Shown here: piece by piece, positions 56,483 to 64,000 of the stretch
Layout of the letters: each line of letters begins with the position of its first letter
How positions within the stretch are numbered: the first letter of the stretch is position 1
DNA from: Sphingorhabdus sp. EL138
GTDB lineage: Bacteria > Pseudomonadota > Alphaproteobacteria > Sphingomonadales > Sphingomonadaceae
Assembly (NCBI RefSeq): GCF_900258045.1
Contig: NZ_OGVD01000003.1
Location: forward strand, 724,652 to 788,651
DNA: 64,000 nucleotides
Reading direction: 5' to 3'
Notes under the pieces: model-generated
What the model was told of the DNA's origin: nothing
Databases searched by the model: none
The model's input: the letters and a program-made list of their open reading frames with translations, nothing else
Program-made: the position numbers and the translations under genes

Positions 56483-57907
56483 TCAGGTGTTTAGTGCGCG
56501 CTGTCCAACAGGACTGAAACTTCGCGGTCCAAGATCAAGTCTGAAGGGGGCCATTTTCGGGCGTGGTGGTTCATATTCCCGGCCTACGATAAACGATGCA
56601 GACTGCTCGTTCTCGACATCTTGATGGTCGGTATACCGAACCACAAATCGGGCGAGAGGTATAAACAACGCCTGTGATTTGAATGTGATCGGGCGGATTG
56701 TGCTGAGCGGCAGGCGTATATCTCCCTCGAGGGTCACGGTTTCGCCGGCGAGCAGGCTTTGAGCCTTATGAAGCAGCTCGCCCTTTTGTGCATCATGATT
56801 TCGGGCAATTTCGGAATCTGCCTGCATCATCAGGCCGGATAGGCAAATATCCCGCATATCTTCATCTGACATATTGGTGAGGGTGATTGCATAGTCGAGG
56901 ACTGCATTCAGCAGCGTCGAGGACGCTCCGGTGGCCGTAAATTCTATTCGAAGACGATCGGATGAAACCTTTTTTGCTCCGCCTGTTGGTTTTAGGGTCG
57001 CTGGCGGAGGCGACGGGGCAGTGGGTGCGGCTCCGGGAGCAGTGCCTAAACTAGACACGATAAAACCGTTTGATGATATTGGTGATGGTTTCTCAGGCTC
57101 CGCTGGATTGGGCGGCGAATAGATTTTGGGCGTCGGCTTACGAGATGTTGGCACGAGCACCGGCCGGGCCGCTGGCTCAGGCTGCAGATCGTCAACAACT
57201 TCCTCTTCGTGGACGGGCATGGCTGCTTTGCGCCGCCAGAAGAATACTCCCAACCCGCCAAACAACAGAAGGGCTAAGCCTCCGGCGAGATAATGGAAGA
57301 TATTGGCTTCAGAACCTGTTGCACGAGGGGTTGCGGATGGGGCGGCCTCTGGCGCGATATCCGGAGCCGGTGCGTCTGACGGCAGCGGCTGACCGGGTAA
57401 AGCGGTTGTGAAACCGGGCTGTGGCTGATTTTCGTTTATGGATGGCGCGCGAGGCGTCGGGGTAGCGTTTGAATTGCTGTTTGGTTGCTGTGCTGATGTG
57501 ACGGGCGGCACGGAACTGACTGGTGTGCTCGGGCGCGCATTTTCCTGCGGCGTTGACTGATTTGAACTATTATTTGTCGGAGTGGTTTCGGCCTGTGGCA
57601 AGGGTGTGACGGGCACAGGTTGAGCACTTGGTGCAATCGTGCCGGGACTTGGTGTAGCCTGCGGCGGCGCTGCGTTTTCTTCAACCGGTCCCTCGGCCTG
57701 ATTGCTGGCAGGCGTCTGACCGTCGCCAGGCGGCAGTGAATAATCGCTAACGGATGGGAGTTCGGGTAGAGGCTCCGGCGGCAATGACCGGGGCGCGGCC
57801 TGACCTTGTGCGGATGGTGCATATACCGCAGAAAGTCCAAGCACACCGGCAATCATCAATGCCAGCGATCTTGCGCGCATCATTGGTTTCATGAAATTTA
57901 TTGCCAT
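56483..57907 (-). CDS. Proline-rich single-span membrane protein
   Basis: A 474-residue protein in four parts: a signal peptide (to about residue 37), a Pro/Gln/Ser/Thr-rich disordered stretch (about 38-205), a membrane span (about 206-226, GLALLLFGGLGVFFW followed by RRK), a second Pro-rich linker, and a conserved C-terminal domain (about 315-474) rich in beta strands. The Pro-rich part should lie in the periplasm and the final domain in the cytosol. No known family is recognised. Starts at 57907 or 57892 are possible. Confidence 0.68.
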   Translation of the reverse strand: MAINFMKPMMRARSLALMIAGVLGLSAVYAPSAQGQAAPRSLPPEPLPELPSVSDYSLPPGDGQTPASNQAEGPVEENAAPPQATPSPGTIAPSAQPVPVTPLPQAETTPTNNSSNQSTPQENARPSTPVSSVPPVTSAQQPNSNSNATPTPRAPSINENQPQPGFTTALPGQPLPSDAPAPDIAPEAAPSATPRATGSEANIFHYLAGGLALLLFGGLGVFFWRRKAAMPVHEEEVVDDLQPEPAARPVLVPTSRKPTPKIYSPPNPAEPEKPSPISSNGFIVSSLGTAPGAAPTAPSPPPATLKPTGGAKKVSSDRLRIEFTATGASSTLLNAVLDYAITLTNMSDEDMRDICLSGLMMQADSEIARNHDAQKGELLHKAQSLLAGETVTLEGDIRLPLSTIRPITFKSQALFIPLARFVVRYTDHQDVENEQSASFIVGREYEPPRPKMAPFRLDLGPRSFSPVGQRALNT

Positions 57908-58013
57908 CGCCCTTCGTGACCCTGAACCGCATTCTTACCGCTTCATTCGCTGAACCATCAATGAATATGCGAGCAGGGATGACATGAGCCGCCCCGTGCA
58001 TTAGATGACCTGC

Positions 58014-58484
58014 ATGACAGATAATGACACGCCCGAAGTAGCGCCTCGTTTCCTGGGTCAGGACAGCGCGTTGCCAACATCTCCCGAGGAAGCGGTCTTG
58101 GACTATGTTCCAAATCCGCGAGATGGAGAGCTCTATCTCACACGCTTTGCGGTACCGGAATTCACCTCGCTTTGTCCGGTGACTGCACAGCCTGATTTTG
58201 CGCATCTGGTCATTGATTATGCTCCGGACAAGACGATTGTCGAATCCAAATCGTTGAAGCTTTTCTTGGGATCATTCCGCAATCACGCGGCCTTTCATGA
58301 AGACTGCACTGTAGGCATTGGCCAGCGACTTTTCTCTGAAATGAAGCCGAAATGGCTACGTATCGGTGGTTACTGGTATCCTAGAGGCGGCATTCCGATC
58401 GATGTTTTTTGGCAGTCAGGAGAACCACCCAAGGGGCTCTGGATTCCGGATCAAGGCGTTGCATCTTACCGAGGAAGGGGTTGA
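58014..58484 (+). CDS. queF: NADPH-dependent 7-cyano-7-deazaguanine reductase
   Basis: A 156-residue unimodular QueF that reduces preQ0 to preQ1 in queuosine synthesis. Key residues: Cys54 in [12 protein letters not shown] (forms the thioimide), Asp61 next to it, and Glu77 in VESKSLKLF (substrate). ATG 58014 gives the usual short N-terminus; ATG 58005 is also in frame. The product eventually enters tRNA, where GluQ (39296) acts on the Q base. A GST gene follows after one base. Confidence 0.94.
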   Translation: MTDNDTPEVAPRFLGQDSALPTSPEEAVLDYVPNPRDGELYLTRFAVPEFTSLCPVTAQPDFAHLVIDYAPDKTIVESKSLKLFLGSFRNHAAFHEDCTVGIGQRLFSEMKPKWLRIGGYWYPRGGIPIDVFWQSGEPPKGLWIPDQGVASYRGRG

Positions 58485-58485
58485 T

Positions 58486-59574
58486 ATGACCCACAAATTG
58501 TACGCGGCGCCGCTATCCCTCTATTCGGGCAAGGCCCGTGCCTATCTTGATTGGAAAGGCATAGACTATGAAGAAGTGCTTGCTTCAGGTGATGTCTACA
58601 AAGATATTATCGTCCCGAAAGTCGGCCGTCCTGTAATTCCAGTATTGGATACTGATGATGGCCGGACCATTCAGGATACGACCTGTATCATCGACCATTT
58701 TGAAGACGTTGCAGATGGCCCTTCTGTTTATCCAGATACTCCGAAACAGCGGCTTGTCGCATTGTTGCTAGAGACTTTCGGCGATGAATGGCTGGTGATC
58801 CCTGCGATGCATTATCGCTGGAACTATAATGAAGAGTGGGTTTACGGCGAATTTGGCGCATCTTCAGCACCCCATGCGAGCAAGGAGGAGCAACTCGTTA
58901 TCGGGCGAGGCGTAGGATCCAATTTTAAAGGCTTCTGTCCGGTCTTGGGGATTAACCCCGAAACTATACCTGCCATCGAGGTTAGTTATGAAGCGCTATT
59001 GGCTGACCTAGACACCCATTTTGCGGAGCATGATTACCTGTTGGGATCGCGACCATCTATTGGGGATTATGGTCTAATCGGTCCACTTCATGCGCATCTT
59101 TATCGTGATCCGGCGTCGGGCGAGATTATGAAACGCCTCGCGCCGCGGGTTGCGGCATGGGTTGAACGCATGGTTGATGTCAAAGCGCCTTTATCTGGTG
59201 AATTCTTGCCGGGTGACGAAGTGCCGGATACATTGATCCCCGTGCTGGAACGGATGATGGGCGAGCAGATACCATTTTTGCAAACCACCGCCGATATGTT
59301 TGATGCATGGGCAGAGGCCAACAAAGGGGCTGATATCCCCCGCGTTGTCGGCATGGCGGATTTCATCGTAGAAGACGTGACGGCTCAGAGGATCGCACCG
59401 CCGTTTAGCTTGTGGATGCTGCAACGCGCACTGGACTATTATGAGGGATTGGATGAAGCTGACAGATCGGCTGTAGATGAATTTCTATTCTCTATCAAAG
59501 GGGTACAAGGGTTTCAGAATTTTGCACTGGAACGACCCTTGGCGTTTGAAAATTTCAAACTGGCGCTGGCATAG
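58486..59574 (+). CDS. Glutathione S-transferase-like protein (long form)
   Basis: A 362-residue protein with a thioredoxin-like GST N-terminal domain (about 1-80: LYAAPLSLYSGKARAYLDWKGIDYEEV, then VGRPVIPVLDTDDGRTIQDT) and an extended helical domain. It is longer than classical GSTs by about 140 residues. The Ser/Tyr near the N-terminus could contact glutathione. ATG 58486 with GAGGAAGGGG upstream is the start; an in-frame one inside queF is rejected. It is one base after queF. The substrate is unknown. Confidence 0.8.
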   Translation: MTHKLYAAPLSLYSGKARAYLDWKGIDYEEVLASGDVYKDIIVPKVGRPVIPVLDTDDGRTIQDTTCIIDHFEDVADGPSVYPDTPKQRLVALLLETFGDEWLVIPAMHYRWNYNEEWVYGEFGASSAPHASKEEQLVIGRGVGSNFKGFCPVLGINPETIPAIEVSYEALLADLDTHFAEHDYLLGSRPSIGDYGLIGPLHAHLYRDPASGEIMKRLAPRVAAWVERMVDVKAPLSGEFLPGDEVPDTLIPVLERMMGEQIPFLQTTADMFDAWAEANKGADIPRVVGMADFIVEDVTAQRIAPPFSLWMLQRALDYYEGLDEADRSAVDEFLFSIKGVQGFQNFALERPLAFENFKLALA

Positions 59575-59590
59575 TCGGCAAAACCGGGCC

Positions 59591-60304
59591 TCAATGTTGG
59601 CCATCAGGGAACCATAAGGCGCCGCAACGTTGCACATAGGGGGCAAAGTTGCTGTGCGATTTTGCCGCATCGAGCAACGGTCCGGGCAGTTCCTCAATCA
59701 GGTTATTGGCGATGATTGGATAGGCAACCGCATCAAGGCTGCTGGGTTTGTCCCCGAACATGAAATCTTTCTCGCACAGTTGCGCCGTTAGTGCCGCCAG
59801 ATCGGCGGCCCCAAAGGTGTAGATATCGTCCACGGTATGACGCCCGATACCTTGCGCCTGCAGTCCTTTTTTGACTTGTTTCTGCGCGATCATTGGCACC
59901 AGATTGCGGATCAAAGGCGGCATGCCGCCAAACCAGAAATTCTTGATAATCGGCCAGTTATGGTCATCAATCCAGCGGCTATAGAGGGTCACCCAATAAA
60001 GCCGTTCTTCGATCATCCGCGCCATGGCATGAGAAATGGCGCGCTGTTCCTCCGTGAGACCGGCATCAAAATCGATACCATATTTGTCCTCCAGATGGCG
60101 TTTGATCAATGTTGTATCGGCTACTTCGTTTCCATTATCGATCAGGAAAGGTAGCTTGCCCTTTGGCGCTTTGCGCGGGTCGTCCATGATTTTGGTTTTA
60201 TATTCGATCCCCGCCATCTTCAGTAAAATCTCTCCCTTCATGCAAAAGGGGCTCGGGTTCGGTACGCCAAAACCCGATTGGAACTGTATATATTTAATGG
60301 CCAT
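59591..60304 (-). CDS. Glutathione S-transferase-like protein
   Basis: A 237-residue GST-fold protein: N-terminal thioredoxin-like domain with FGVPNPSPFCMKGEILLKMAGI (a Ser-Pro-Phe-Cys active loop) and GKLPFLIDNGNEVADTT, then the helical C-terminal domain. The SPFC loop and size resemble the metaxin / failed-axon-connection-like GST group. ATG 60304 has GGGGA eight bases upstream; in-frame starts at 60310 and 60361 give longer, less typical N-termini. It is divergent from the thioesterase at 60442. Confidence 0.8.
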   Translation of the reverse strand: MAIKYIQFQSGFGVPNPSPFCMKGEILLKMAGIEYKTKIMDDPRKAPKGKLPFLIDNGNEVADTTLIKRHLEDKYGIDFDAGLTEEQRAISHAMARMIEERLYWVTLYSRWIDDHNWPIIKNFWFGGMPPLIRNLVPMIAQKQVKKGLQAQGIGRHTVDDIYTFGAADLAALTAQLCEKDFMFGDKPSSLDAVAYPIIANNLIEELPGPLLDAAKSHSNFAPYVQRCGALWFPDGQH

Positions 60305-60420
60305 TTCCATGTTCCCCGTCGATTCATCCGCCAACGACATATCATAAAAAATTGTTGCCATCCGGCATCATAATGCAACGTCATGTCGCTTTTTTGCTTT
60401 TGCCCTATCAATCGCCCGCC

Positions 60421-60438
60421 GCTAACATTATTGTTAGC
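60421..60438. promoter_or_regulatory. Palindrome GCTAACA-TTAT-TGTTAGC, candidate operator
   Basis: Perfect seven-base arms (60421-60427 and 60432-60438) end three bases before the first thioesterase ATG, in the spacer to the divergent GST gene. It could bind a TetR- or MarR-like regulator, or fold in the mRNA beside the start. No ribosome site is visible in its place. Confidence 0.5.
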
Positions 60439-60441
60439 ACC

Positions 60442-60495
60442 ATGAGCACCATGAGCACCATGAGCACCATGAGCACCATGAGCACCATGAGCAGC
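60442..60495 (+). repeat. 9-bp tandem repeat (ATGAGCACC) covering the thioesterase start
   Basis: Five identical ATGAGCACC units and a sixth ending AGC are in tandem, preceded by a partial unit AGCACC (60436-60441). Each unit encodes Met-Ser-Thr, so six in-frame ATG codons (60442, 60451, 60460, 60469, 60478, 60487) can serve as start. Confidence 0.95.
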
Positions 60496-60888
60496 ATCCC
60501 CCATCACTACAACATTGCCATCGAGCCTGATGATATTGACTTCATGGGCCATGTGAACAATGCCAACTACCTGAAATGGGTGCAGGACGCTGTTGTCGCC
60601 CATTGGGAAAAAATCGCGCCGTCAGAGGCGGTGGCGACACATTTGTGGGTCGCGTTGAAACATGAGATAACCTACAGAAAACCGGCCTTTTTGGACGATG
60701 ATGTGATTGCCGAAGTGCTGCTGGAAAAAGTCCATGGCGCGCGCGCTTTTTACAGCACGGTTATCCGCCGGGGCGAAGATGTACTAGCTGAGGTGCAATC
60801 CAGCTGGTGCTGTGTTGACGCAGATACACTGCGTCCAATGCGAATCGCCAAGGAGATTGCCGCCAATTTCTTTGGCAGCAAAGACTGA
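60442..60888 (+). CDS. Acyl-CoA thioesterase of the 4-hydroxybenzoyl-CoA thioesterase fold
   Basis: A single hot-dog domain thioesterase of 133-148 residues, depending on which of six repeated ATG codons is used. The family core is clear: EPDDIDFMGHVNNANYLKW with the catalytic Asp, and a WVALKHEITYRKPAFLDDDV strand. It would cleave an acyl- or aroyl-CoA. Upstream of the repeat lies a palindrome and no ribosome site; in-frame codons back to 60352 lack a good start. The last unit (60487) directly precedes the conserved fold. Confidence 0.82.
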   Translation: MSTMSTMSTMSTMSTMSSIPHHYNIAIEPDDIDFMGHVNNANYLKWVQDAVVAHWEKIAPSEAVATHLWVALKHEITYRKPAFLDDDVIAEVLLEKVHGARAFYSTVIRRGEDVLAEVQSSWCCVDADTLRPMRIAKEIAANFFGSKD

Positions 60889-60897
60889 ATTGAACGC

Positions 60898-62478
60898 TTA
60901 GCGCATCAACCCGCCGATCAGATTGCGAACAAACCGTCCGGCTACCGGCCCAGCCAGATCGGTCGCAATCGAACCAACTGCCGAGGTAACACCGGATCGC
61001 ATAGGATTGGCGCGTGATTTTTTGCCGAGCATGGTTGAGGCGGCGATGCCTGCTGCGGACCCCATCGCGACTTTCGCGCCGCGACTAAACGCTTTTTCCC
61101 AGATACTCTTGCTCTTGCGCGGTTGCTTGCGGACTTCCTCTTCGCCCTTTTCCTCGACTTCTTTGGCGGTTTCGGTAGCGTCGATAACTTTTTGCGCCAA
61201 TATCTCCTCGGCGCTGTTCCTGTCTATCTCCTCATCATATTTGCCATCATAGGGCGAAATGGACTGCATGATCGCGCGTTCTTTGGCGGTGATCGGTCCT
61301 AGGCGAGAGCGCGGCGGCTTGATCAATGTGCGTTGGACAATAGACGGTGCGCCATCTTCCATCAAAGTTGACACCAAAGCTTCACCGACGCGCAGTTCGG
61401 TAATCGCTTCCTCCACATCCAGATCAGGATTGATCCGGAAGGTATCGGCGGCGGCCTTGATCGCTTTCTTGTCCCGCGGGGTAAAGGCGCGCAGTGCATG
61501 CTGTACACGATTGCCCAGCTGTCCGGCGACATCCTCCGGAATGTCGACGGGGTTCTGGGTGACAAAATAGACACCTACGCCTTTAGACCGGATCAATCGT
61601 ACGACCTGTTCGATCTTGTCTTCCAGAGCTTTTGGAGCGTCTTCGAACAGCAGATGCGCTTCGTCAAAGAAGAATACCAGTTTCGGTTTTTCCGGATCGC
61701 CGACTTCGGGCAGCGTTTCAAACAGTTCCGCGAGCAGCCAGAGCAGAAAAGTCGCATAGAGTTTCGGGCTGCGCATCAACTGATCGGCGGCCAGGACATT
61801 TATATAACCGCGACCTTGATCATCGCATTTGATGAAATCATCAATTTCCAGAGCCGGTTCACCAAAAAACTGGCCCGCGCCCTGACTGTCAAGTTGCAGC
61901 AACTGGCGCTGGATTGCTCCGACACTGGCTTTGCTGACATTTCCGTATCTGGCCGACAGTTCTTTTGCATTTTCCGCCGTGTAGGCGAGCATAGATTGCA
62001 GGTCCTCAAGGTTCAGCAGCAACAGCCCTTCTTCATCGGCAAAGCGAAAGACGATGTTAAGCACGCCTTCCTGCGTGTCATTGAGGTCCATCAAACGTGC
62101 GAGCAGCAGGGGCCCCATTTCTGTAATGGTTGTGCGGATTGGGTGGCCTTGTTTGCCATAAAGATCCCAGAATATAGCCGGATTGTCGGAATAGGCGTAA
62201 TCATCCATGCCCAGTTCCTTCGCCCGCCCTTCCAGTTTGTCCGCATGTTTGAAGGTGGAAGAACCGGCCATAGAGATGCCGGCTAGATCGCCCTTCACAT
62301 CTGCGACAAAAACCGGAACGCCGTTGGCAGAAAAACTCTCCGCTAGTCCTTGGAGCGTTACGGTTTTACCGGTTCCGGTGGCACCGGCGATCAGGCCATG
62401 GCGATTGGCGCGTTTGAGGTTCAGGCTTTGGCGTTCATCCCCGCCTAATCCCAAAAATATCTCTGTTGCTTCAGCCAT
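60898..62478 (-). CDS. HerA-like helicase / DUF853 ATPase
   Basis: A 526-residue ATPase of the HerA-FtsK superfamily. Walker A is [14 protein letters not shown] near residue 30; Walker B is [13 protein letters not shown] near 265; an Arg finger-type region follows in [11 protein letters not shown]. The C-terminus (about 470-526) is Gly/Ala-rich with glycine-zipper spacing. DUF853 proteins are widespread; their role (DNA pumping or helicase) is not established. ATG 62478 with GAGGGG upstream is the start. Confidence 0.88.
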   Translation of the reverse strand: MAEATEIFLGLGGDERQSLNLKRANRHGLIAGATGTGKTVTLQGLAESFSANGVPVFVADVKGDLAGISMAGSSTFKHADKLEGRAKELGMDDYAYSDNPAIFWDLYGKQGHPIRTTITEMGPLLLARLMDLNDTQEGVLNIVFRFADEEGLLLLNLEDLQSMLAYTAENAKELSARYGNVSKASVGAIQRQLLQLDSQGAGQFFGEPALEIDDFIKCDDQGRGYINVLAADQLMRSPKLYATFLLWLLAELFETLPEVGDPEKPKLVFFFDEAHLLFEDAPKALEDKIEQVVRLIRSKGVGVYFVTQNPVDIPEDVAGQLGNRVQHALRAFTPRDKKAIKAAADTFRINPDLDVEEAITELRVGEALVSTLMEDGAPSIVQRTLIKPPRSRLGPITAKERAIMQSISPYDGKYDEEIDRNSAEEILAQKVIDATETAKEVEEKGEEEVRKQPRKSKSIWEKAFSRGAKVAMGSAAGIAASTMLGKKSRANPMRSGVTSAVGSIATDLAGPVAGRFVRNLIGGLMR

Positions 62479-62528
62479 AGCGAATCCCCTCAAATATCTG
62501 AGTTGGAAGGATATCCTTGACCCAGCAA

Positions 62529-62555
62529 AAAGGCCAGCGCGATACGCTGGCCTTT
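62529..62555 (-). terminator. Terminator of the DegP gene
   Basis: AAAGGCCAGCG (62529-62539) and CGCTGGCCTTT (62545-62555) form a perfect eleven-base stem with a five-base loop. On minus the hairpin is followed by a run of T (TTTTTGC). It lies 28 bases past the protease stop. Confidence 0.88.
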
Positions 62556-62582
62556 GGGTAATGTTACAATTTTGAGCCGGAG

Positions 62583-64000
62583 TTATTCGTCATTCAGTCG
62601 AACACCCACAAATCTTGGATCACGGCTGCCTTGTCTGACTTGCAATAGTACAGCTTCACGGTTTGACCGTTTGGCAGCGCTGATCGCTTTGTCCAAATCC
62701 GATGCGGTATTGATCGGGCGACGGTTTACGCTGATGATAACCGTGGTGCGTCTGATGCCTTTGCGAGCGGCATCACTATTGGGATCGACCGTTGATACAA
62801 CAACGCCTTTTTGTGATGAGGGAACACGGATTTGACGTGCAATGGCAGGCGTCAGATCGACGACAGACAGTCCAAGCGCTTCAGCCGTAGCTTCCGCGCT
62901 AGCTCCATCTTCGTCTGTGCCCATGGGATCTTCGGCATCAGGATCAAAGTTACTCGCGGCCAATTCTTCCTCTGATGGCCTTTCTCCAAGCGTTGCATTG
63001 ACCTTTATCGTTTTACCATCTCGCAGCAATTCAATGGGAACCTTTGTGCCAACGGGCAGGTTAGCAACCAGGTAAGAGAGGGTCTGATCCGGGGTCACGG
63101 CCTGCCCATTCACCTTCACAATAACATCACCAGCCTGAATGCCAGCCTTAGAAGCGCCTTCGCCTGCCTCAACACGCTGGACAAATTCACCACGATTTTT
63201 CTGAAGGCCAAGCGAGTCCGCCAAATCTTCGGTCAGCGGGCTGATTTGTACACCGAGATAACCGCGTTCAACTTTTTCGCCTTTACGCAATGTGTTAACA
63301 ATCGGAACCGCTACCTCTGCAGGGATGGCAAAGCCAATACCAACATTGCCACCCGTTGGCGAAATAATGGCATTGTTAATACCGATCACATTGCCGTTGA
63401 GATCGAACATCGGCCCGCCACTATTGCCGCGGTTGATGGATGCATCTGTCTGAAGGAAACGGTCATAGGCACCGCCTTGTCCGGTGTTCCGGTGAATGGC
63501 CGACAAAATGCCTGTGGTTACTGTTCCGCCAAGACCGAACGGGTTGCCGATCGCAATAACCCAGTCGCCGACACGAGCGCCCTGGCTATCGCCAAATTTT
63601 ACAAAAGGCAGGTCTTTGTCGGCATTGATTTTCAGAACGGCGATATCAGATGCAGCATCCCGACCTACCAAGGTTGCTTCATATTCTGTCCGATCCGGCA
63701 TGATTACGGTGATTGTTTCAATCGTCGCGTTGCGATTGCCGGGGGCAACCACGTGGTTGTTTGTGACTACATAGCCGTCAGCGGAAATGATAAAGCCAGA
63801 ACCAAGGGATTGGGCCTGGCGGGTCTGTCCGCCATTGCTTCCACCGCGGCGGTTTCCGAAAAGACCATCAAATGGTGTGCCGGCGAATGGGTTATTTCTT
63901 ACCCGTACGCGCTGTGTGGTAGAAATGTTTACAACGGCTGGCTGCAATTGCTCGGTCAGGTCGGCAAAGCTCATCGGCGCGCCTGGGCGCGGCGCAGCGG
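62583..64000 (-). CDS. DegP/HtrA (Do-family) serine endopeptidase, 5' end outside window
   Basis: Periplasmic protease-chaperone; about 472 C-terminal residues are present. The open frame runs through the right edge (Ala-Ala-Pro-Arg-Pro-Gly-Ala-Pro before MSFADL), so the signal peptide is missing and ATG 63974 is internal. The catalytic triad is complete: His in TNNHVV, Asp in ASDIAVLKI, Ser in GNSGGPMFD. Two PDZ domains follow ([12 protein letters not shown] and the one after about residue 370). A Gly/Asn-rich LA-loop lies before the protease strand. It cleaves misfolded envelope proteins. Confidence 0.93.
   Translation of the reverse strand, partial: AAPRPGAPMSFADLTEQLQPAVVNISTTQRVRVRNNPFAGTPFDGLFGNRRGGSNGGQTRQAQSLGSGFIISADGYVVTNNHVVAPGNRNATIETITVIMPDRTEYEATLVGRDAASDIAVLKINADKDLPFVKFGDSQGARVGDWVIAIGNPFGLGGTVTTGILSAIHRNTGQGGAYDRFLQTDASINRGNSGGPMFDLNGNVIGINNAIISPTGGNVGIGFAIPAEVAVPIVNTLRKGEKVERGYLGVQISPLTEDLADSLGLQKNRGEFVQRVEAGEGASKAGIQAGDVIVKVNGQAVTPDQTLSYLVANLPVGTKVPIELLRDGKTIKVNATLGERPSEEELAASNFDPDAEDPMGTDEDGASAEATAEALGLSVVDLTPAIARQIRVPSSQKGVVVSTVDPNSDAARKGIRRTTVIISVNRRPINTASDLDKAISAAKRSNREAVLLQVRQGSRDPRFVGVRLNDE

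Noticed and set aside
60436..60495. Tandem repeat considered as a CRISPR-like or phase-variable frame-shifting repeat
   Set aside because: Units are nine bases with no spacers, so not CRISPR; and nine is a multiple of three, so slippage cannot switch the reading frame.

Overview
The window looks like chromosomal DNA of an aerobic alphaproteobacterium of the order Sphingomonadales (relatives of Sphingorhabdus, Parasphingorhabdus or Sphingopyxis). Reasons: a SciP/DUF1153 cell-cycle regulator with CtrA-like TTAA boxes, a TorF-type porin, a PutA without the N-terminal DNA-binding domain, a YqiJ/flotillin pair, the EgtB/EgtD pair, and many degradative acyl-CoA enzymes. The placement is inferred from gene content and protein style. 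No rRNA, tRNA, CRISPR array, insertion sequence or prophage was seen. Most of the window is ordinary, densely packed core chromosome.

Layout. 1-4069: end of an unknown gene, then a ferric-iron ABC importer (lipoprotein, permease, ATPase). 4103-9203 (minus): proline symporter PutP and proline catabolic PutA. 9533-20275: a catabolic block with a double HxlR regulator, a carotenoid/lignostilbene-type oxygenase, an SCP-x type thiolase, a DUF1295 membrane enzyme, a thiolase and a TesB thioesterase on plus, facing an acyl-CoA synthetase and a FadB-like protein on minus. 20500-22220: sciP behind two CtrA-like boxes, then a REC-EAL c-di-GMP protein. 22309-27056: a TPP riboswitch, thiC and five closely spaced genes, including two exported RidA proteins and an Asp-nucleophile alpha/beta hydrolase. 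27165-28619: a solitary AT-rich AlbA_2 gene that looks imported. 28895-32949: cupin, small membrane protein, GGDEF cyclase, and a BKACE plus single-cysteine racemase-like pair. 33050-39198 (minus): PEP carboxylase, flotillin with its YqiJ partner, HNH nuclease. 39296-43364: GluQ, HIG1 protein, cobalamin adenosyltransferase, then ergothioneine genes egtB and egtD. 43368-49891: DUF1176 protein, 3-hydroxyacyl-CoA dehydrogenase, epoxide hydrolase and a peptide-type ABC transporter without a binding protein. 49976-57907: porin, a CtrA-boxed unknown gene, MscS channel, MetC, sulfurtransferase, FeS photolyase and a proline-rich membrane protein. 58014-64000: QueF, two GST-like proteins, a thioesterase starting inside a 9-bp repeat, a HerA-like ATPase and the 3' part of a DegP/HtrA protease.

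The strongest leads are: the riboswitch-led thiC/RidA run, in which four consecutive genes end in nearly the same Glu-Pro-Ala/Thr-Glu-stop; the CtrA-like boxes with 6-nt spacing at sciP and at an unknown gene; the HxlR protein that is an internal duplication with two Cys clusters; the racemase-fold protein with Asp in place of the first catalytic Cys; the AT-rich AlbA_2 insertion; and the hexaplicate in-frame ATG repeat behind a palindrome. No wholly new system is demonstrated. All functions are assigned by reading the sequence, without database searches.
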